Source: Bradyrhizobium oligotrophicum S58
GTDB lineage: Bacteria; Pseudomonadota; Alphaproteobacteria; Rhizobiales; Xanthobacteraceae
Assembly (NCBI RefSeq): GCF_000344805.1
Contig: NC_020453.1
Coordinates: 4,063,001 to 4,127,000, forward strand
DNA: 64,000 bases
Reading direction: 5' to 3'
Made by a program: the position numbers and the translations under genes. This document shows positions 45,722-54,330 of the stretch, piece by piece. The notes beneath the pieces are model-generated. The model made no database searches. It had not been told where the DNA came from and saw only the letters and a program-made list of their open reading frames with translations. Position 1 is the first letter of the stretch. The number at the start of each line of letters is the position of its first letter.

Positions 45722-46726
45722 TTACTTCGTGCTCAGCCGCACGCCGAGACGGCCTGCGAGATCCTGCGTGAACTGCCAGGCGACGCGGCCGGAGCGGGAG
45801 CCGCGCGTGGTCGACCATTCCAGCGCTTCGCGCTGCAGCTCGTCCGCGTCGACCGCAATGCCGAAATGGCTGCAATAGCCCCGGACCATCGCGAGATAGT
45901 CGTCCTGGCTGCAGCGGTGGAAGCCGAGCCACAGGCCGAAGCGATCGGACAAGGAGACCTTCTCCTCGACCGCCTCGCCCGGATTGATCGCCGTCGAGCG
46001 CTCGTTCTCGATCATGTCGCGGGCCAGCAGGTGGCGCCGGTTCGAGGTGGCGTAGAGAATGACGTTCTCGGGACGTCCCTCGATACCGCCTTCGAGCACG
46101 GCCTTGAGCGACTTGTACGACGCGTCATTGCCGTCGAACGACAGGTCGTCGCAGAACACGATGAAATGGAATGGCGCGGCGCGCAGGATGTCCATCAGCG
46201 CCGGCAGGCTTTCGATGTCCTCGCGGTGAATCTCGATCAGCTTCAACCGATCGGCCGGCTTGCGCGCGACGTTGATGCTGGCATGGGCGGCCTTCACCAG
46301 CGACGACTTGCCCATGCCGCGCGCGCCCCACAACAGGGCGTTGTTGGCGGGCAGGCCGTTGGCGAAGCGCTCGGTGTTCTCGATCAGGATGTCGCGCATC
46401 CGGTCGATGCCCTTGAGCAGATCGATCTCGACGCGGCTGACGCGCGGCACGGTCGAGAGCCTTCCGTCCGGATGCCACACGAATGCGTCGGCCGCATTCA
46501 GATCCAGCGCCGGCGCGGCGCTCGCATGAGTTGCGGCCAGATGGACGGCAATTGCTTCCAGCGCACGGGCGATCCGCTCGGGCGTGTCGTCGGAAACAGG
46601 GCCGGCGGGGCGTTTTGCCGCTGGCCTGGACGGCTTTTGCATTGCGGTTTTTCGGCCGTCGGCAAGAGGTCTGGAGGCGGTTTTGGCGGGGCTGCGGGAC
46701 GGGGCTTTGGCTGGTTTTTTCGACAT
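45722..46726 (-). CDS. DUF815-type AAA ATPase
   Basis: A 334-aa cytoplasmic ATPase. The N-terminal 55 residues are K/P/A-rich and disordered (MSKKPAKAPSRSPAKTASRP). The core has Walker A in LLWGARGMGKSSLVKAAH, Walker B-like FIVFCDDLSFDGND, sensor-1 VILYATSNRRHL and a C-terminal DRFGLWLGFHRCSQDDYLAM, as in the DUF815/COG2607 family. Function is not established. The start at 46726 is chosen to begin the basic region. It is divergent from yajC. Confidence 0.82.
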   Translation of the reverse strand: MSKKPAKAPSRSPAKTASRPLADGRKTAMQKPSRPAAKRPAGPVSDDTPERIARALEAIAVHLAATHASAAPALDLNAADAFVWHPDGRLSTVPRVSRVEIDLLKGIDRMRDILIENTERFANGLPANNALLWGARGMGKSSLVKAAHASINVARKPADRLKLIEIHREDIESLPALMDILRAAPFHFIVFCDDLSFDGNDASYKSLKAVLEGGIEGRPENVILYATSNRRHLLARDMIENERSTAINPGEAVEEKVSLSDRFGLWLGFHRCSQDDYLAMVRGYCSHFGIAVDADELQREALEWSTTRGSRSGRVAWQFTQDLAGRLGVRLSTK

Positions 46727-46931
46727 GCTGCAAGTTCCTGATGGGGCAGCCATATCGGGCCTCGCCCTCTGCCGCAAGCGGGGCGAAATGAAGGGGCCGG
46801 GCGCCTTGCTATTGGGACCGCGACCGCTATATTCCGCGCGAAATTCGCACAGAGGCCGGCCCGCGCCGAGAGCAGCGTGGTTCGCCGGCTATTTCCGTCT
46901 CACCGGGCACGGGCCCACGAGGATCGACCGC

Positions 46932-47300
46932 ATGCTGTTTACCCCTGCCTATGCCCAGGCCGCCGGCGCTGGCGATACCAACAGCATGCTGATGTCGCTG
47001 CTGCCGTTCGCGCTGATCTTCGTGATCATGTATTTCCTGATCCTGCGGCCGCAGCAGAAGAAGGTCAAAGAGCACGCCGATCTGGTCAAGAACGTCCGCC
47101 GTGGCGACACGATCGTGACCCAGGGCGGCCTGGTCGGCAAGGTCACCAAGGTCGTCGACGACGATCAGGTCGAGTTCGAGATCGCCGACGGCATCCGCGT
47201 GCGGCAGATGCGCCAGATGATCACGGGCGTGCGCACCAAGGGCGAGCCGGCCAAGGCGGATTCGAAGGACGACAAGAAGGACGAGAAGGCCGCGAGCTGA
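46932..47300 (+). CDS. yajC: Preprotein translocase subunit YajC
   Basis: A 122-aa accessory subunit of the SecDF-YajC complex. One membrane helix (LLPFALIFVIMYFLILRPQQKK, residues about 22-43) ends with the conserved RPQQKK, followed by a small cytoplasmic beta domain (GDTIVTQGGLVGKVTKV) and a K/D-rich tail. The start at 46932 gives the standard N-terminus. secD follows after 88 bases. Confidence 0.94.
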   Translation: MLFTPAYAQAAGAGDTNSMLMSLLPFALIFVIMYFLILRPQQKKVKEHADLVKNVRRGDTIVTQGGLVGKVTKVVDDDQVEFEIADGIRVRQMRQMITGVRTKGEPAKADSKDDKKDEKAAS

Positions 47301-47356
47301 TCGCGGCCCGGCCGGCGCGATGCCGGACTTCGTCTGATCTGATGTTCTGATTTTCC

Positions 47357-47373
47357 GGGCCGGCTCCCGGCCC
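47357..47373 (+). promoter_or_regulatory. Hairpin between yajC and secD
   Basis: GGGCCGG (47357-47363) pairs with CCGGCCC (47367-47373) around CTC, just upstream of the secD ribosome site. There is no T-run after it; it may affect yajC mRNA stability or secD translation. Confidence 0.35.
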
Positions 47374-47388
47374 TTACGGACAAGCTCC

Positions 47389-48990
47389 ATGTTGTATTTC
47401 ACGCGGTGGAAGGCGCTGGGCATCATCCTCACGGCGCTCGTGGTCTGCCTGTGCGCGGTGCCCAACTTCTTCCCTGAAGCGACGGTCAAGACTTGGCCCG
47501 CCTGGGCGCAGCGTCATATCGTGCTCGGTCTCGATCTGCAGGGCGGCTCCTATCTGCTGCTCGAAGTCGATTCCAACTACGTCAAGAAGGAGCGGCTCGA
47601 TGCGGTGCGCGACGACGCCCGCAAGGCGCTGCGCGATGCCAAGATCGGTTACACCGGGCTGGTCAGCCGAGCGGATGGTGTCGAGGTCCGGATCACCAAG
47701 GACACCGACGTTGGGACCGCGTTGTCCAAGCTGCGCGATCTGTCGCAGCCGCTCGGCGGCCTGCTGGGCTCCAGCGGCCAGCGCAGCCTCGAGGTCAGCG
47801 ACGCCGGCGGCGGTCTGATCCGGTTGGCGATTCCGCAGGCCGCGATCACCGAGCGCATCCGACTGGCCATCGAGCAGTCGATCCAGATCGTCGAGCGCCG
47901 CATCAACGAGCTCGGCACCGTCGAGCCCGTGATCCAGCGCCAGGGCACCGACCGCATCCTGGTGCAGGTTCCCGGTCTGCAGGATCCGACGCAGCTGAAG
48001 GAGCTGCTCGGCAAGACGGCGAAGATGGAATTCCGCATGGTCGACACGACGGTGTCGCCCGAGCAGGCCCTGCAGGGGCGTGTGCCGCCGGACTCCGAGG
48101 TGCTGCAGAGCGCGACATCGCCCAACCAGCCCTATGTCGTGAAGAAGCAGGTGCTGGTCTCCGGCGGTGATCTGTCCGACGCGCAGACCGGTTTCGACCA
48201 GCGCACCAACGAGCCGATCGTCACCTTCCGCTTCAATTCGGCCGGCGCGCGCAAATTCGCGCAGGCCACCATCGAGAACGTCGGCCAGCCGTTTGCGATC
48301 GTGCTCGACAACAAGGTGATCTCGGCGCCCAGGATCAACGAGCCGATCACGGGCGGTTCGGGCCAGATCTCCGGCAGCTTCACGGTGCAGTCCGCCAACG
48401 AGCTTGCGATCCTGCTGCGCGCCGGTGCGCTGCCGGCACCGCTGACGGTGATCGAAGAGCGTACCGTCGGCCCGGGTCTCGGCGCCGATTCCATCGCCAA
48501 GGGCGAGCTCGCGTCTTATGTCGGCTCGATCCTGGTCATCGTGTTCATGCTGGTGACCTACCGGCTGTTCGGCGTGTTCGCCAATATCGCCGTGGTGGTC
48601 AACGTTGCGATGATCTTCGGTGTGCTGTCGCTCTTGAATGCGACGCTGACCTTGCCGGGCATCGCCGGCATCGTGCTGACGGTCGGCATCGCCGTGGACT
48701 CCAACGTGCTGATCTATGAGCGCATCCGCGAGGAGCTGCGCGGCGGCCGCAACGCGATCTCGGCGATCGATGCCGGCTTCAAGCGCGCGCTGGCGACGAT
48801 TCTCGACTCCAACATCACCACCTTCATCGCTGCCGCCGTGCTGTTCTACATCGGCACCGGCCCGGTACGCGGCTTTGCCGTGACGCTCGGCATCGGCATC
48901 CTCACCACGGTCTTCACTGCCTTCACGCTGACCCGTCTGATCGTCGCGGCGTGGGTGCGGTGGAAGCGGCCGCAAAGCGTGCCAATCTAG
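47389..48990 (+). CDS. secD: Protein translocase subunit SecD
   Basis: A 533-aa proton-driven Sec accessory protein. The first membrane helix is followed by GLDLQGGSYLLLEVD (the D1 motif), the large periplasmic P1 region with INELGTVEPVIQRQGTDRILVQVPG, and then five helices of the RND fold with GPGLGADSIAKGELAS and GIAVDSNVLIYERIREELR (the conserved D4 motif). It pulls exported chains from the periplasmic side. secF follows with an eight-base gap. Confidence 0.95.
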   Translation: MLYFTRWKALGIILTALVVCLCAVPNFFPEATVKTWPAWAQRHIVLGLDLQGGSYLLLEVDSNYVKKERLDAVRDDARKALRDAKIGYTGLVSRADGVEVRITKDTDVGTALSKLRDLSQPLGGLLGSSGQRSLEVSDAGGGLIRLAIPQAAITERIRLAIEQSIQIVERRINELGTVEPVIQRQGTDRILVQVPGLQDPTQLKELLGKTAKMEFRMVDTTVSPEQALQGRVPPDSEVLQSATSPNQPYVVKKQVLVSGGDLSDAQTGFDQRTNEPIVTFRFNSAGARKFAQATIENVGQPFAIVLDNKVISAPRINEPITGGSGQISGSFTVQSANELAILLRAGALPAPLTVIEERTVGPGLGADSIAKGELASYVGSILVIVFMLVTYRLFGVFANIAVVVNVAMIFGVLSLLNATLTLPGIAGIVLTVGIAVDSNVLIYERIREELRGGRNAISAIDAGFKRALATILDSNITTFIAAAVLFYIGTGPVRGFAVTLGIGILTTVFTAFTLTRLIVAAWVRWKRPQSVPI

Positions 48991-48998
48991 GAGCTACT

Positions 48999-50018
48999 GT
49001 GACACACTGGGTTCTCATCGGGCTTGGCATCCTGATCGCGGTGCTGACGGTGGTCAGCGCGCTCGGCCTGCTGCCGTCGCTGCGCATCGTTCCCGACGAC
49101 ACGCATTTCGATTTCACGCAGTTCCGCCGCATCAGCTTTCCGATCTCCGCGGCGCTGTCGATCCTCGCGATCGTGCTGTTCTTCACCCATGGCCTGAATC
49201 TCGGCATCGACTTCCGCGGCGGCAGCCTGCTCGAGGTGCGGGCCAAGTCGGGCACCGCCGACATCGCGGCGATGCGCGGGACGCTGTCCACGCTCGGACT
49301 CGGCGAGATTCAGCTGCAGCAGTTCGGCGGACCTGAAGGCGTCCTCATTCGCGTTGCCGAGCAGCCCGGCGGCGACGCTGCGCAGCAGGAGGCGGCCAAC
49401 AAGGTCAAGGCTGCGATCGGCGATTCCGTCGAATATCGCCGTGTGGAGGTCGTTGGACCCCGCGTCTCCGGTGAGTTCCTGGCGGTCGGCCTGCTCGGCC
49501 TGATGCTCGCGATCGTATCGATCCTGCTCTATCTCTGGTTCCGCTTCGAGTGGCAGTTCGCGCTCGGCGCCATGATCGCCAACGTCCACGACATCGTGCT
49601 GACGATCGGCTTCATGTCGATCAGCCAGGTGGATTTCGACCTCACCAGCATCGCGGCGCTGCTGACCATTCTTGGCTACTCGCTGAACGACACCGTGGTC
49701 ATCTACGACCGTATCCGCGAGATGCTGCGGCGCTACAAGAAGATGCCGATGCCGCAGCTGCTCAACGAGTCGATCAACTCGACCCTGTCGCGCTCGATCA
49801 TCACCCACGTCACGGTGACGCTGGCGCTGCTGGCGCTGCTGCTGTTCGGCGGTCCGGCGATCCACAGCTTCACGGCCGTGATGATGTTCGGCGTGGTGCT
49901 GGTCGGCACCTACACCTCGATCTTCATCGCGTCGCCGATCCTGATCTATCTCGGCGTGCACTCGGTCCGTGCCGAGGCGCAGGAGGAGAAGCCGGCGGCG
50001 AAGAAGAAAACGCCGTGA
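48999..50018 (+). CDS. secF: Protein translocase subunit SecF
   Basis: A 339-aa partner of SecD with six membrane helices. Motifs are LNLGIDFRGGSLLEVR, VEVVGPRVSGEF and LGYSLNDTVVIYDRIRE. The GTG at 48999 is taken as start because AGGAGC lies at 48989-48994, overlapping the secD stop; longer forms would read into secD. A K/E/A-rich tail ends the protein. Two complex-I-assembly-like genes follow. Confidence 0.94.
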   Translation: MTHWVLIGLGILIAVLTVVSALGLLPSLRIVPDDTHFDFTQFRRISFPISAALSILAIVLFFTHGLNLGIDFRGGSLLEVRAKSGTADIAAMRGTLSTLGLGEIQLQQFGGPEGVLIRVAEQPGGDAAQQEAANKVKAAIGDSVEYRRVEVVGPRVSGEFLAVGLLGLMLAIVSILLYLWFRFEWQFALGAMIANVHDIVLTIGFMSISQVDFDLTSIAALLTILGYSLNDTVVIYDRIREMLRRYKKMPMPQLLNESINSTLSRSIITHVTVTLALLALLLFGGPAIHSFTAVMMFGVVLVGTYTSIFIASPILIYLGVHSVRAEAQEEKPAAKKKTP

Positions 50019-50061
50019 TTCGAAGCAAGCCTGCCTTTGGATCATATCCGGAGGCAGCAAG

Positions 50062-50457
50062 TTGATCTCGGACATGGCCACTCCGAACGATACACCACAC
50101 TTCCCGCGATCCGCGCCGATCGACGGCTACGGCAAGGGCGGATTCGCCTTTGCCGACATGTCGCATCGCGGCTCGCTGTTGTGCCTGCCCGATTCGATCT
50201 GGGCCTGGGACGTCACCGAGCCGAGCCAGATCGACCGCCATGCGCTGCAGCGCATCTTCGACGCAGCCAACAAGATCGACACGCTGATCATCGGCACCGG
50301 CACCGCAGTCTGGATTCCTCCTGCGCCGCTGCGTTCGGCACTGCGCAGCGTGAATGTCGTGCTCGACGCGATGCAGACCGGGCCGGCGATCCGCACCTAC
50401 AACGTCATGATCGGCGAGCGGCGGCGGGTCGCAGCGGCGCTCATCGCCGTCCCATGA
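50062..50457 (+). CDS. Mth938/DUF498-domain protein, NDUFAF3 homologue
   Basis: A 131-aa protein with the Mth938-like fold pattern: IDGYGKGGFAFADMSHRGSLL, then DTLIIGTGTAVWIPPAPLR and a terminal YNVMIGERRRVAAALIAVP. In mitochondria its homologue NDUFAF3 helps assemble the matrix arm of complex I, and the alphaproteobacterial gene is known to lie beside secDF. The ribosome site GGAGG at 50050-50054 favours the TTG at 50062; the ATG at 50074 is 19 bases away from it. It overlaps the next gene by four bases. Confidence 0.85.
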   Translation: MISDMATPNDTPHFPRSAPIDGYGKGGFAFADMSHRGSLLCLPDSIWAWDVTEPSQIDRHALQRIFDAANKIDTLIIGTGTAVWIPPAPLRSALRSVNVVLDAMQTGPAIRTYNVMIGERRRVAAALIAVP

Positions 50458-51317
50458 GCGTGGCGAGCCCCCAGAGCGACGCCGCGTTCTGTGCGGGCCT
50501 CGTTCGCGAGCATGATTTCGACCGCTACGCCTCGACGCTGTTCGTTGCGCCGGAGATCCGGCGTGCGTTGTTGTCGCTGTACGCGTTCAACGTCGAGGTG
50601 AGCCGGATTCGCGATCTCGTGTCGCAGCCGCTGCCGGGCGAGGTTCGCCAGCAATGGTGGCGTGACACGCTGACGGGACATGAACATGGCGGCGTGGAGG
50701 GCAATCCCGTTGCCGCCGAGTTGCTGTTGACCGTGCAGCGCTTCGGGCTTCCGATCGAGCGCCTGACGCGTCTGGTCGACGAGCACCAGTTCGACCTCTA
50801 CAACGATCCGATGCCGACCATGGCCGCGCTGGACGGCTATCTCGGCGACACAAGCGGGGCGCTGTTCGCGCTCGCTGCGCAGGTCATCGCACCGCCTTTT
50901 GCCGACGCGGATCATCTGGCCCACCACGCCGGCATTGCGCAGGGGATCATGCAGGTGATCGCGTCACTGCCGCGGGATGCCGCGCACCGGCAACTCTATG
51001 TTCCGCTCGATCTCCTGGCGCGGCATGGCGTCAGCCAGGAGGAGATCTTCGCCGCAAAGGCAACGCCGGCGATCCTGGCCATGCTGACGGATTTGCGCGA
51101 GCAGGCCCGGCAGCATCTCGGTCACACCCTGGAGCTGGCGCGTGAGGCGCCACCGGCGCTACGACCGAGTTTACTTCCTCTCGCGCTCGTCCGTCGTGAT
51201 CTGGCGCGGGGCGAGCGCCGCGCCGACGATCCGTTTCAGCCGCGGCCGCGCTCGCACCTTGCGACGCTATGGACGTTGTGGCGCGCTGCCAGAACAGCCG
51301 GCTTCCGCTCGCGTTGA
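50454..51317 (+). CDS. Squalene/phytoene synthase-fold protein, NDUFAF6 homologue
   Basis: A 287-aa isoprenyl-synthase-fold protein. It has LSLYAFNVEVSRIRDLVSQPLPGEVRQQWWRDTL and LVDEHQFDLYNDPMPTM where true phytoene synthases have two DxxxD metal motifs; here the first (EVSRIRDLV) is not intact and the second is altered, so prenyl transfer is doubtful. NDUFAF6, needed for mitochondrial complex I, has the same fold. It overlaps the NDUFAF3-like gene (ATGA), supporting a joint assembly function. Confidence 0.83.
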   Translation: MSVASPQSDAAFCAGLVREHDFDRYASTLFVAPEIRRALLSLYAFNVEVSRIRDLVSQPLPGEVRQQWWRDTLTGHEHGGVEGNPVAAELLLTVQRFGLPIERLTRLVDEHQFDLYNDPMPTMAALDGYLGDTSGALFALAAQVIAPPFADADHLAHHAGIAQGIMQVIASLPRDAAHRQLYVPLDLLARHGVSQEEIFAAKATPAILAMLTDLREQARQHLGHTLELAREAPPALRPSLLPLALVRRDLARGERRADDPFQPRPRSHLATLWTLWRAARTAGFRSR

Positions 51318-51326
51318 GGCGCCCGC

Positions 51327-52028
51327 CTATGCGATCGGAAGCGCATTCCAGAGCGGCGGGCTGTGTCGGAGTGTCGGCATATCCGTCGGCTCTCGCCGGT
51401 GGATCGTGCAGCGGGTGTCCCACACGAGGAGATCACCGGCCCGGCAATTGTGAGCCCAGGTGAATTCAGGCCGCTCCGCGAGTTGCCAGAGATCGTCGAG
51501 CAATGCGTCCGATTCGTCCTGCTCGAGGCCGACAACGTAGGAATGTCGGCGTTGTCCGAGCGCCAGCATCGAGCGGCCCGTATCGGAGTGAAGGCCGACC
51601 AGCGGATGAACCGGGCCCGCGATGGTGGTGCGGCGGCCATCATCGGCGGTGTCGGTTGTCAGATAGCGAATTTTCAGGTGAGCGACCCGGCTGCGCAGCG
51701 CCGGCGACAGCGCGTCGTAGGCGGCGTAGAGGCTGCAGAAGGACATGCCGTCGCCGAGCATGGTGCCGGGGGACGTGTAGAGCAGATCGGCATGGCCGAA
51801 GCGGCGGCTGAAGGCGGCGATGTCGCGCTCGTTGAGACGCTGGCCGCGCACGATCAGGACCTGATGCTTGAGCAGCGCGCGCATGAAGGAGGCGAACGCC
51901 CAATCGTCGAAGGATCTGAGATCGACATTGCAGACCTCGGCACCAAGCGCCTTTCCTGTCGGGATGACCTGGATGAGGCTGCTTTCGGCGCTTCGAGCAA
52001 CGTTGCTTCTGAGACTCACTTGCGTCAT
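51327..52028 (-). CDS. TauD/TfdA-like dioxygenase paralogue lacking the iron-binding segment
   Basis: A 233-aa protein clearly related to the intact dioxygenase encoded next to it: IQVIPTGKALGAEVCNVDLRSFDD, LKHQVLIVRGQRL, AFSRRFG, GMSFCSLYAAYDAL, a VHPLVGLHSDTGRSML stretch and VWDTRCTIHRRE. Between AFSRRFG and SFCSLYA it has 17 residues where the paralogue has 72; the 55 missing residues include the H-x-D iron motif. The C-terminus also lacks the R..H-R-T 2-oxoglutarate-binding end. The frame is uninterrupted. It is probably a decaying duplicate or a non-enzymatic derivative. Confidence 0.8.
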   Translation of the reverse strand: MTQVSLRSNVARSAESSLIQVIPTGKALGAEVCNVDLRSFDDWAFASFMRALLKHQVLIVRGQRLNERDIAAFSRRFGHADLLYTSPGTMLGDGMSFCSLYAAYDALSPALRSRVAHLKIRYLTTDTADDGRRTTIAGPVHPLVGLHSDTGRSMLALGQRRHSYVVGLEQDESDALLDDLWQLAERPEFTWAHNCRAGDLLVWDTRCTIHRREPTDMPTLRHSPPLWNALPIA

Positions 52029-52263
52029 CTCCCGAGTTTCACCAACGCCTGCAAATCAACCATCGTAATTTGTCGGGGTTGTTTCGGCTCGGAGGCAATT
52101 CGCGGAAGGATCGCGGCACGATCTGCCGATTGTCGGCACACTCTGCCGCTCTGAGTCAGAAATTGGACGCTTCAAGGCGGCGCGCGAGGAAATATCGAGC
52201 AACCTGCAAATCAATCGCAAGCAGCGTGACGCTCGAGCAGGCGTTCGCCGGCGTTCAAGCGAA

Positions 52264-53154
52264 TCAGCGCGGGCGATCTGTTCCCTTGATCTGGGTTCGA
52301 TGCATGATTCGCCGCGCATGATCATCGAACGGATCACGCCGATGCATGGTCGAGCGATTGTCCCAGATGACGAGGTCGCCAACCTTCCAGACATGCTCCC
52401 AGGCGAATTCCGGACGCGCGACATAGGTCCACAATTCGTCCAGCAGCGCTTCCGATTCGGCGAGCTCGAGGCCGACGAGATATGCGTTGCGTCGGCGGCC
52501 GAGATAAAGCATCTGCCGGCCGGAGTCGGGATGCGTGCAGACCAGCGGATGGATTGCGCCAGGCGACGCGCGCGGATCATCGGTGGGCGTCACGCCCTGG
52601 CGCACGAAGCCGCCGCTGTTGTAGGTGCCGTCGTGCTTGATCTTCAGCTCTGCGACGCGGCGCTTCAAATCAGGGGGAAGTGCATCGTACACGGCGTACA
52701 TGCTGCAGAACGACGTGTTGCCACCCACGGGGGGAATTTCCAAGGCATAGAGCGCGCTCGCGATCGGCGGCGTGTCGAGATACGACATGTCCGTGTGCCA
52801 GACGGCCTCTCCCGCCCCGAGGCTGCCGATCGCCTCGCCGTTCACCTTCACGTTCGAGACGATGTAGATCTCGGGCATGCCGTCGACGAAACGCCGGCCG
52901 GTCTCCTGCACCGGCGCCCAGTCGAGATCGCCGAAGCGGCGGCTGAAAGCGATCAGGTCCTGGTCCGACAAGCTCTGGCCGCGCACCAGCAGCACGGAAT
53001 GGTCATGGAAGGCGCGGAGCAGGGCGGCGAATGTGGCGTCGTCCAGATGCTTGAGATCGACGTTGCGAATCTCGGCGCCGAGTTGCCGGCCGGTCGGGAC
53101 GACCTCGATCTGGGATGAATGAGATGCTGTGGTTGCGCGGGTCTCGACGTCCAT
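52264..53154 (-). CDS. TauD/TfdA-family 2-oxoglutarate-dependent dioxygenase
   Basis: A 296-aa non-haem Fe(II) oxygenase. The metal triad is H120-x-D122 (AVWHTDMSY) and H271 (STMHRRD); R282 in ARRIMHRTQ is the likely 2-oxoglutarate ligand. The first 70 residues match TauD (VVPTGRQLGAEIRNVDL, LLVRGQSLSDQDLIAFSRRFG). Substrates in the family include taurine, other sulfonates and aryloxy acids; none can be assigned. The start at 53154 has GGGAGG upstream. A shortened paralogue follows after 235 bases on the same strand. Confidence 0.88.
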   Translation of the reverse strand: MDVETRATTASHSSQIEVVPTGRQLGAEIRNVDLKHLDDATFAALLRAFHDHSVLLVRGQSLSDQDLIAFSRRFGDLDWAPVQETGRRFVDGMPEIYIVSNVKVNGEAIGSLGAGEAVWHTDMSYLDTPPIASALYALEIPPVGGNTSFCSMYAVYDALPPDLKRRVAELKIKHDGTYNSGGFVRQGVTPTDDPRASPGAIHPLVCTHPDSGRQMLYLGRRRNAYLVGLELAESEALLDELWTYVARPEFAWEHVWKVGDLVIWDNRSTMHRRDPFDDHARRIMHRTQIKGTDRPR

Positions 53155-53222
53155 TGATGTCCTCCCAAAGGATATCGCGGCGTTCGCAGGATACATCCGG
53201 CGATTGACGAAGTCTCGTCCGC

Positions 53223-54323
53223 TCAGGCCGAAGGCAGCTTCAGGTCAGCTTCGAAATTGAATCGATCGCGCAGGTTCTTTCGCGAGTCGAGGATGTCCTT
53301 GAGGAACGCGCGATCGCTGTCGCTCGTGATCATCGGCTCGATCAGGTCGATCTGGTTCATGGCGACCAGCTGCAACAGCTCGGTGCGCGGCCTGCCGCTG
53401 GCGTCGCGCGGCAGTGCGTGGACGACCTGGATGTGTTCCGGCGGCTTGGGGCCTTTGGCTGACGCCAGTTCGCTTTGCAATTGAGCTTCAAGCGCAGAGC
53501 GCTCGGCTTCGATAAAGGCATAGAGACCCACGCCGGTCCTGCGATCGGCGAAGGCGACGATCGCGGCATCGCGCACCTCGGGGTTCTTGCGAATCATTTC
53601 CATCAGCACCGGCGCGTCGTTCACCAGGCGCCGCCCGCCGCCCTCGCGGTCGGTGAAATTGAAGATGCCGCGCGTAATCCCGCGATACACCTTCTTGCCG
53701 GTCATCAGCCAGATCCGCGCGAACAGCGACTTGCGCGCCAGGATCTTGCGCTCCTTCGGCGTCAACGCCTCGGGCGCATAGGTGCGCTTGTGCTTGAGCA
53801 GGTGGCGCAGATCCTCATAGGCCGCGATCCGGAACAGCCGGCTGCGGCTGGAGAAGCACGCCGCCAGCTGGAAGTCCGTCACGTAGCAATGGCCGTCATG
53901 GCCGACCAGCCAGTTCTGCTCCTTGGCGAGGTCGTTGTGCGTGATGCCGGCGCGATGCAGCCGGCGCATCATCTGCTTGGCCGAGCGGAAGTATTCGACG
54001 TTGTCGTGCGGCTTGGCCAGATGCAGCGCCACACCGTTGATGAAGCCGCGCACCAGCGCGCGGTCCCCGGCCCATAGCAGGTCGGGACCGGCGTTCAGCC
54101 CCTTGGCGCGCGTCAGAGCCGTGCGCTCGCGCGCGAACAAATGACGCGCCAGCACGAACGACCACCACGGCACCTCGTCGAGCCGGCGCAGCACCGCATC
54201 GACGGTGCCGTTCTGGCCGACGAAGCGGCCACGCTCGACGGTCGAGAACACGTCGCGCTTGAGCAGCACGCCTTCGCTCCAGCGCGCCGCCAGCAGGGCA
54301 GAGTCATTCTTCGGCAAGCTCAT
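53223..54323 (-). CDS. Kinase-like protein fused to an acyl-CoA-synthetase C-terminal domain
   Basis: A 366-aa protein with two parts. Residues about 15-225 resemble small bacterial/LPS-type protein kinases: catalytic loop H129-N-D131-L-A-K-E-Q-N137 and a D150-F-Q metal motif in the DFG position. Residues about 232-335 resemble the C-terminal domain of adenylate-forming (ANL) enzymes (VLMEMIRKNPEVRDAAIVAF.., KPPEHIQVVHALPRDASGR). The usual catalytic Lys of that domain is Arg311 here, and no N-terminal adenylation domain exists. It may be a kinase with a regulatory ANL module. It ends beside the dioxygenase gene, with trmFO upstream seven bases away. Confidence 0.78.
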   Translation of the reverse strand: MSLPKNDSALLAARWSEGVLLKRDVFSTVERGRFVGQNGTVDAVLRRLDEVPWWSFVLARHLFARERTALTRAKGLNAGPDLLWAGDRALVRGFINGVALHLAKPHDNVEYFRSAKQMMRRLHRAGITHNDLAKEQNWLVGHDGHCYVTDFQLAACFSSRSRLFRIAAYEDLRHLLKHKRTYAPEALTPKERKILARKSLFARIWLMTGKKVYRGITRGIFNFTDREGGGRRLVNDAPVLMEMIRKNPEVRDAAIVAFADRRTGVGLYAFIEAERSALEAQLQSELASAKGPKPPEHIQVVHALPRDASGRPRTELLQLVAMNQIDLIEPMITSDSDRAFLKDILDSRKNLRDRFNFEADLKLPSA

Positions 54324-54330
54324 CGCACTC

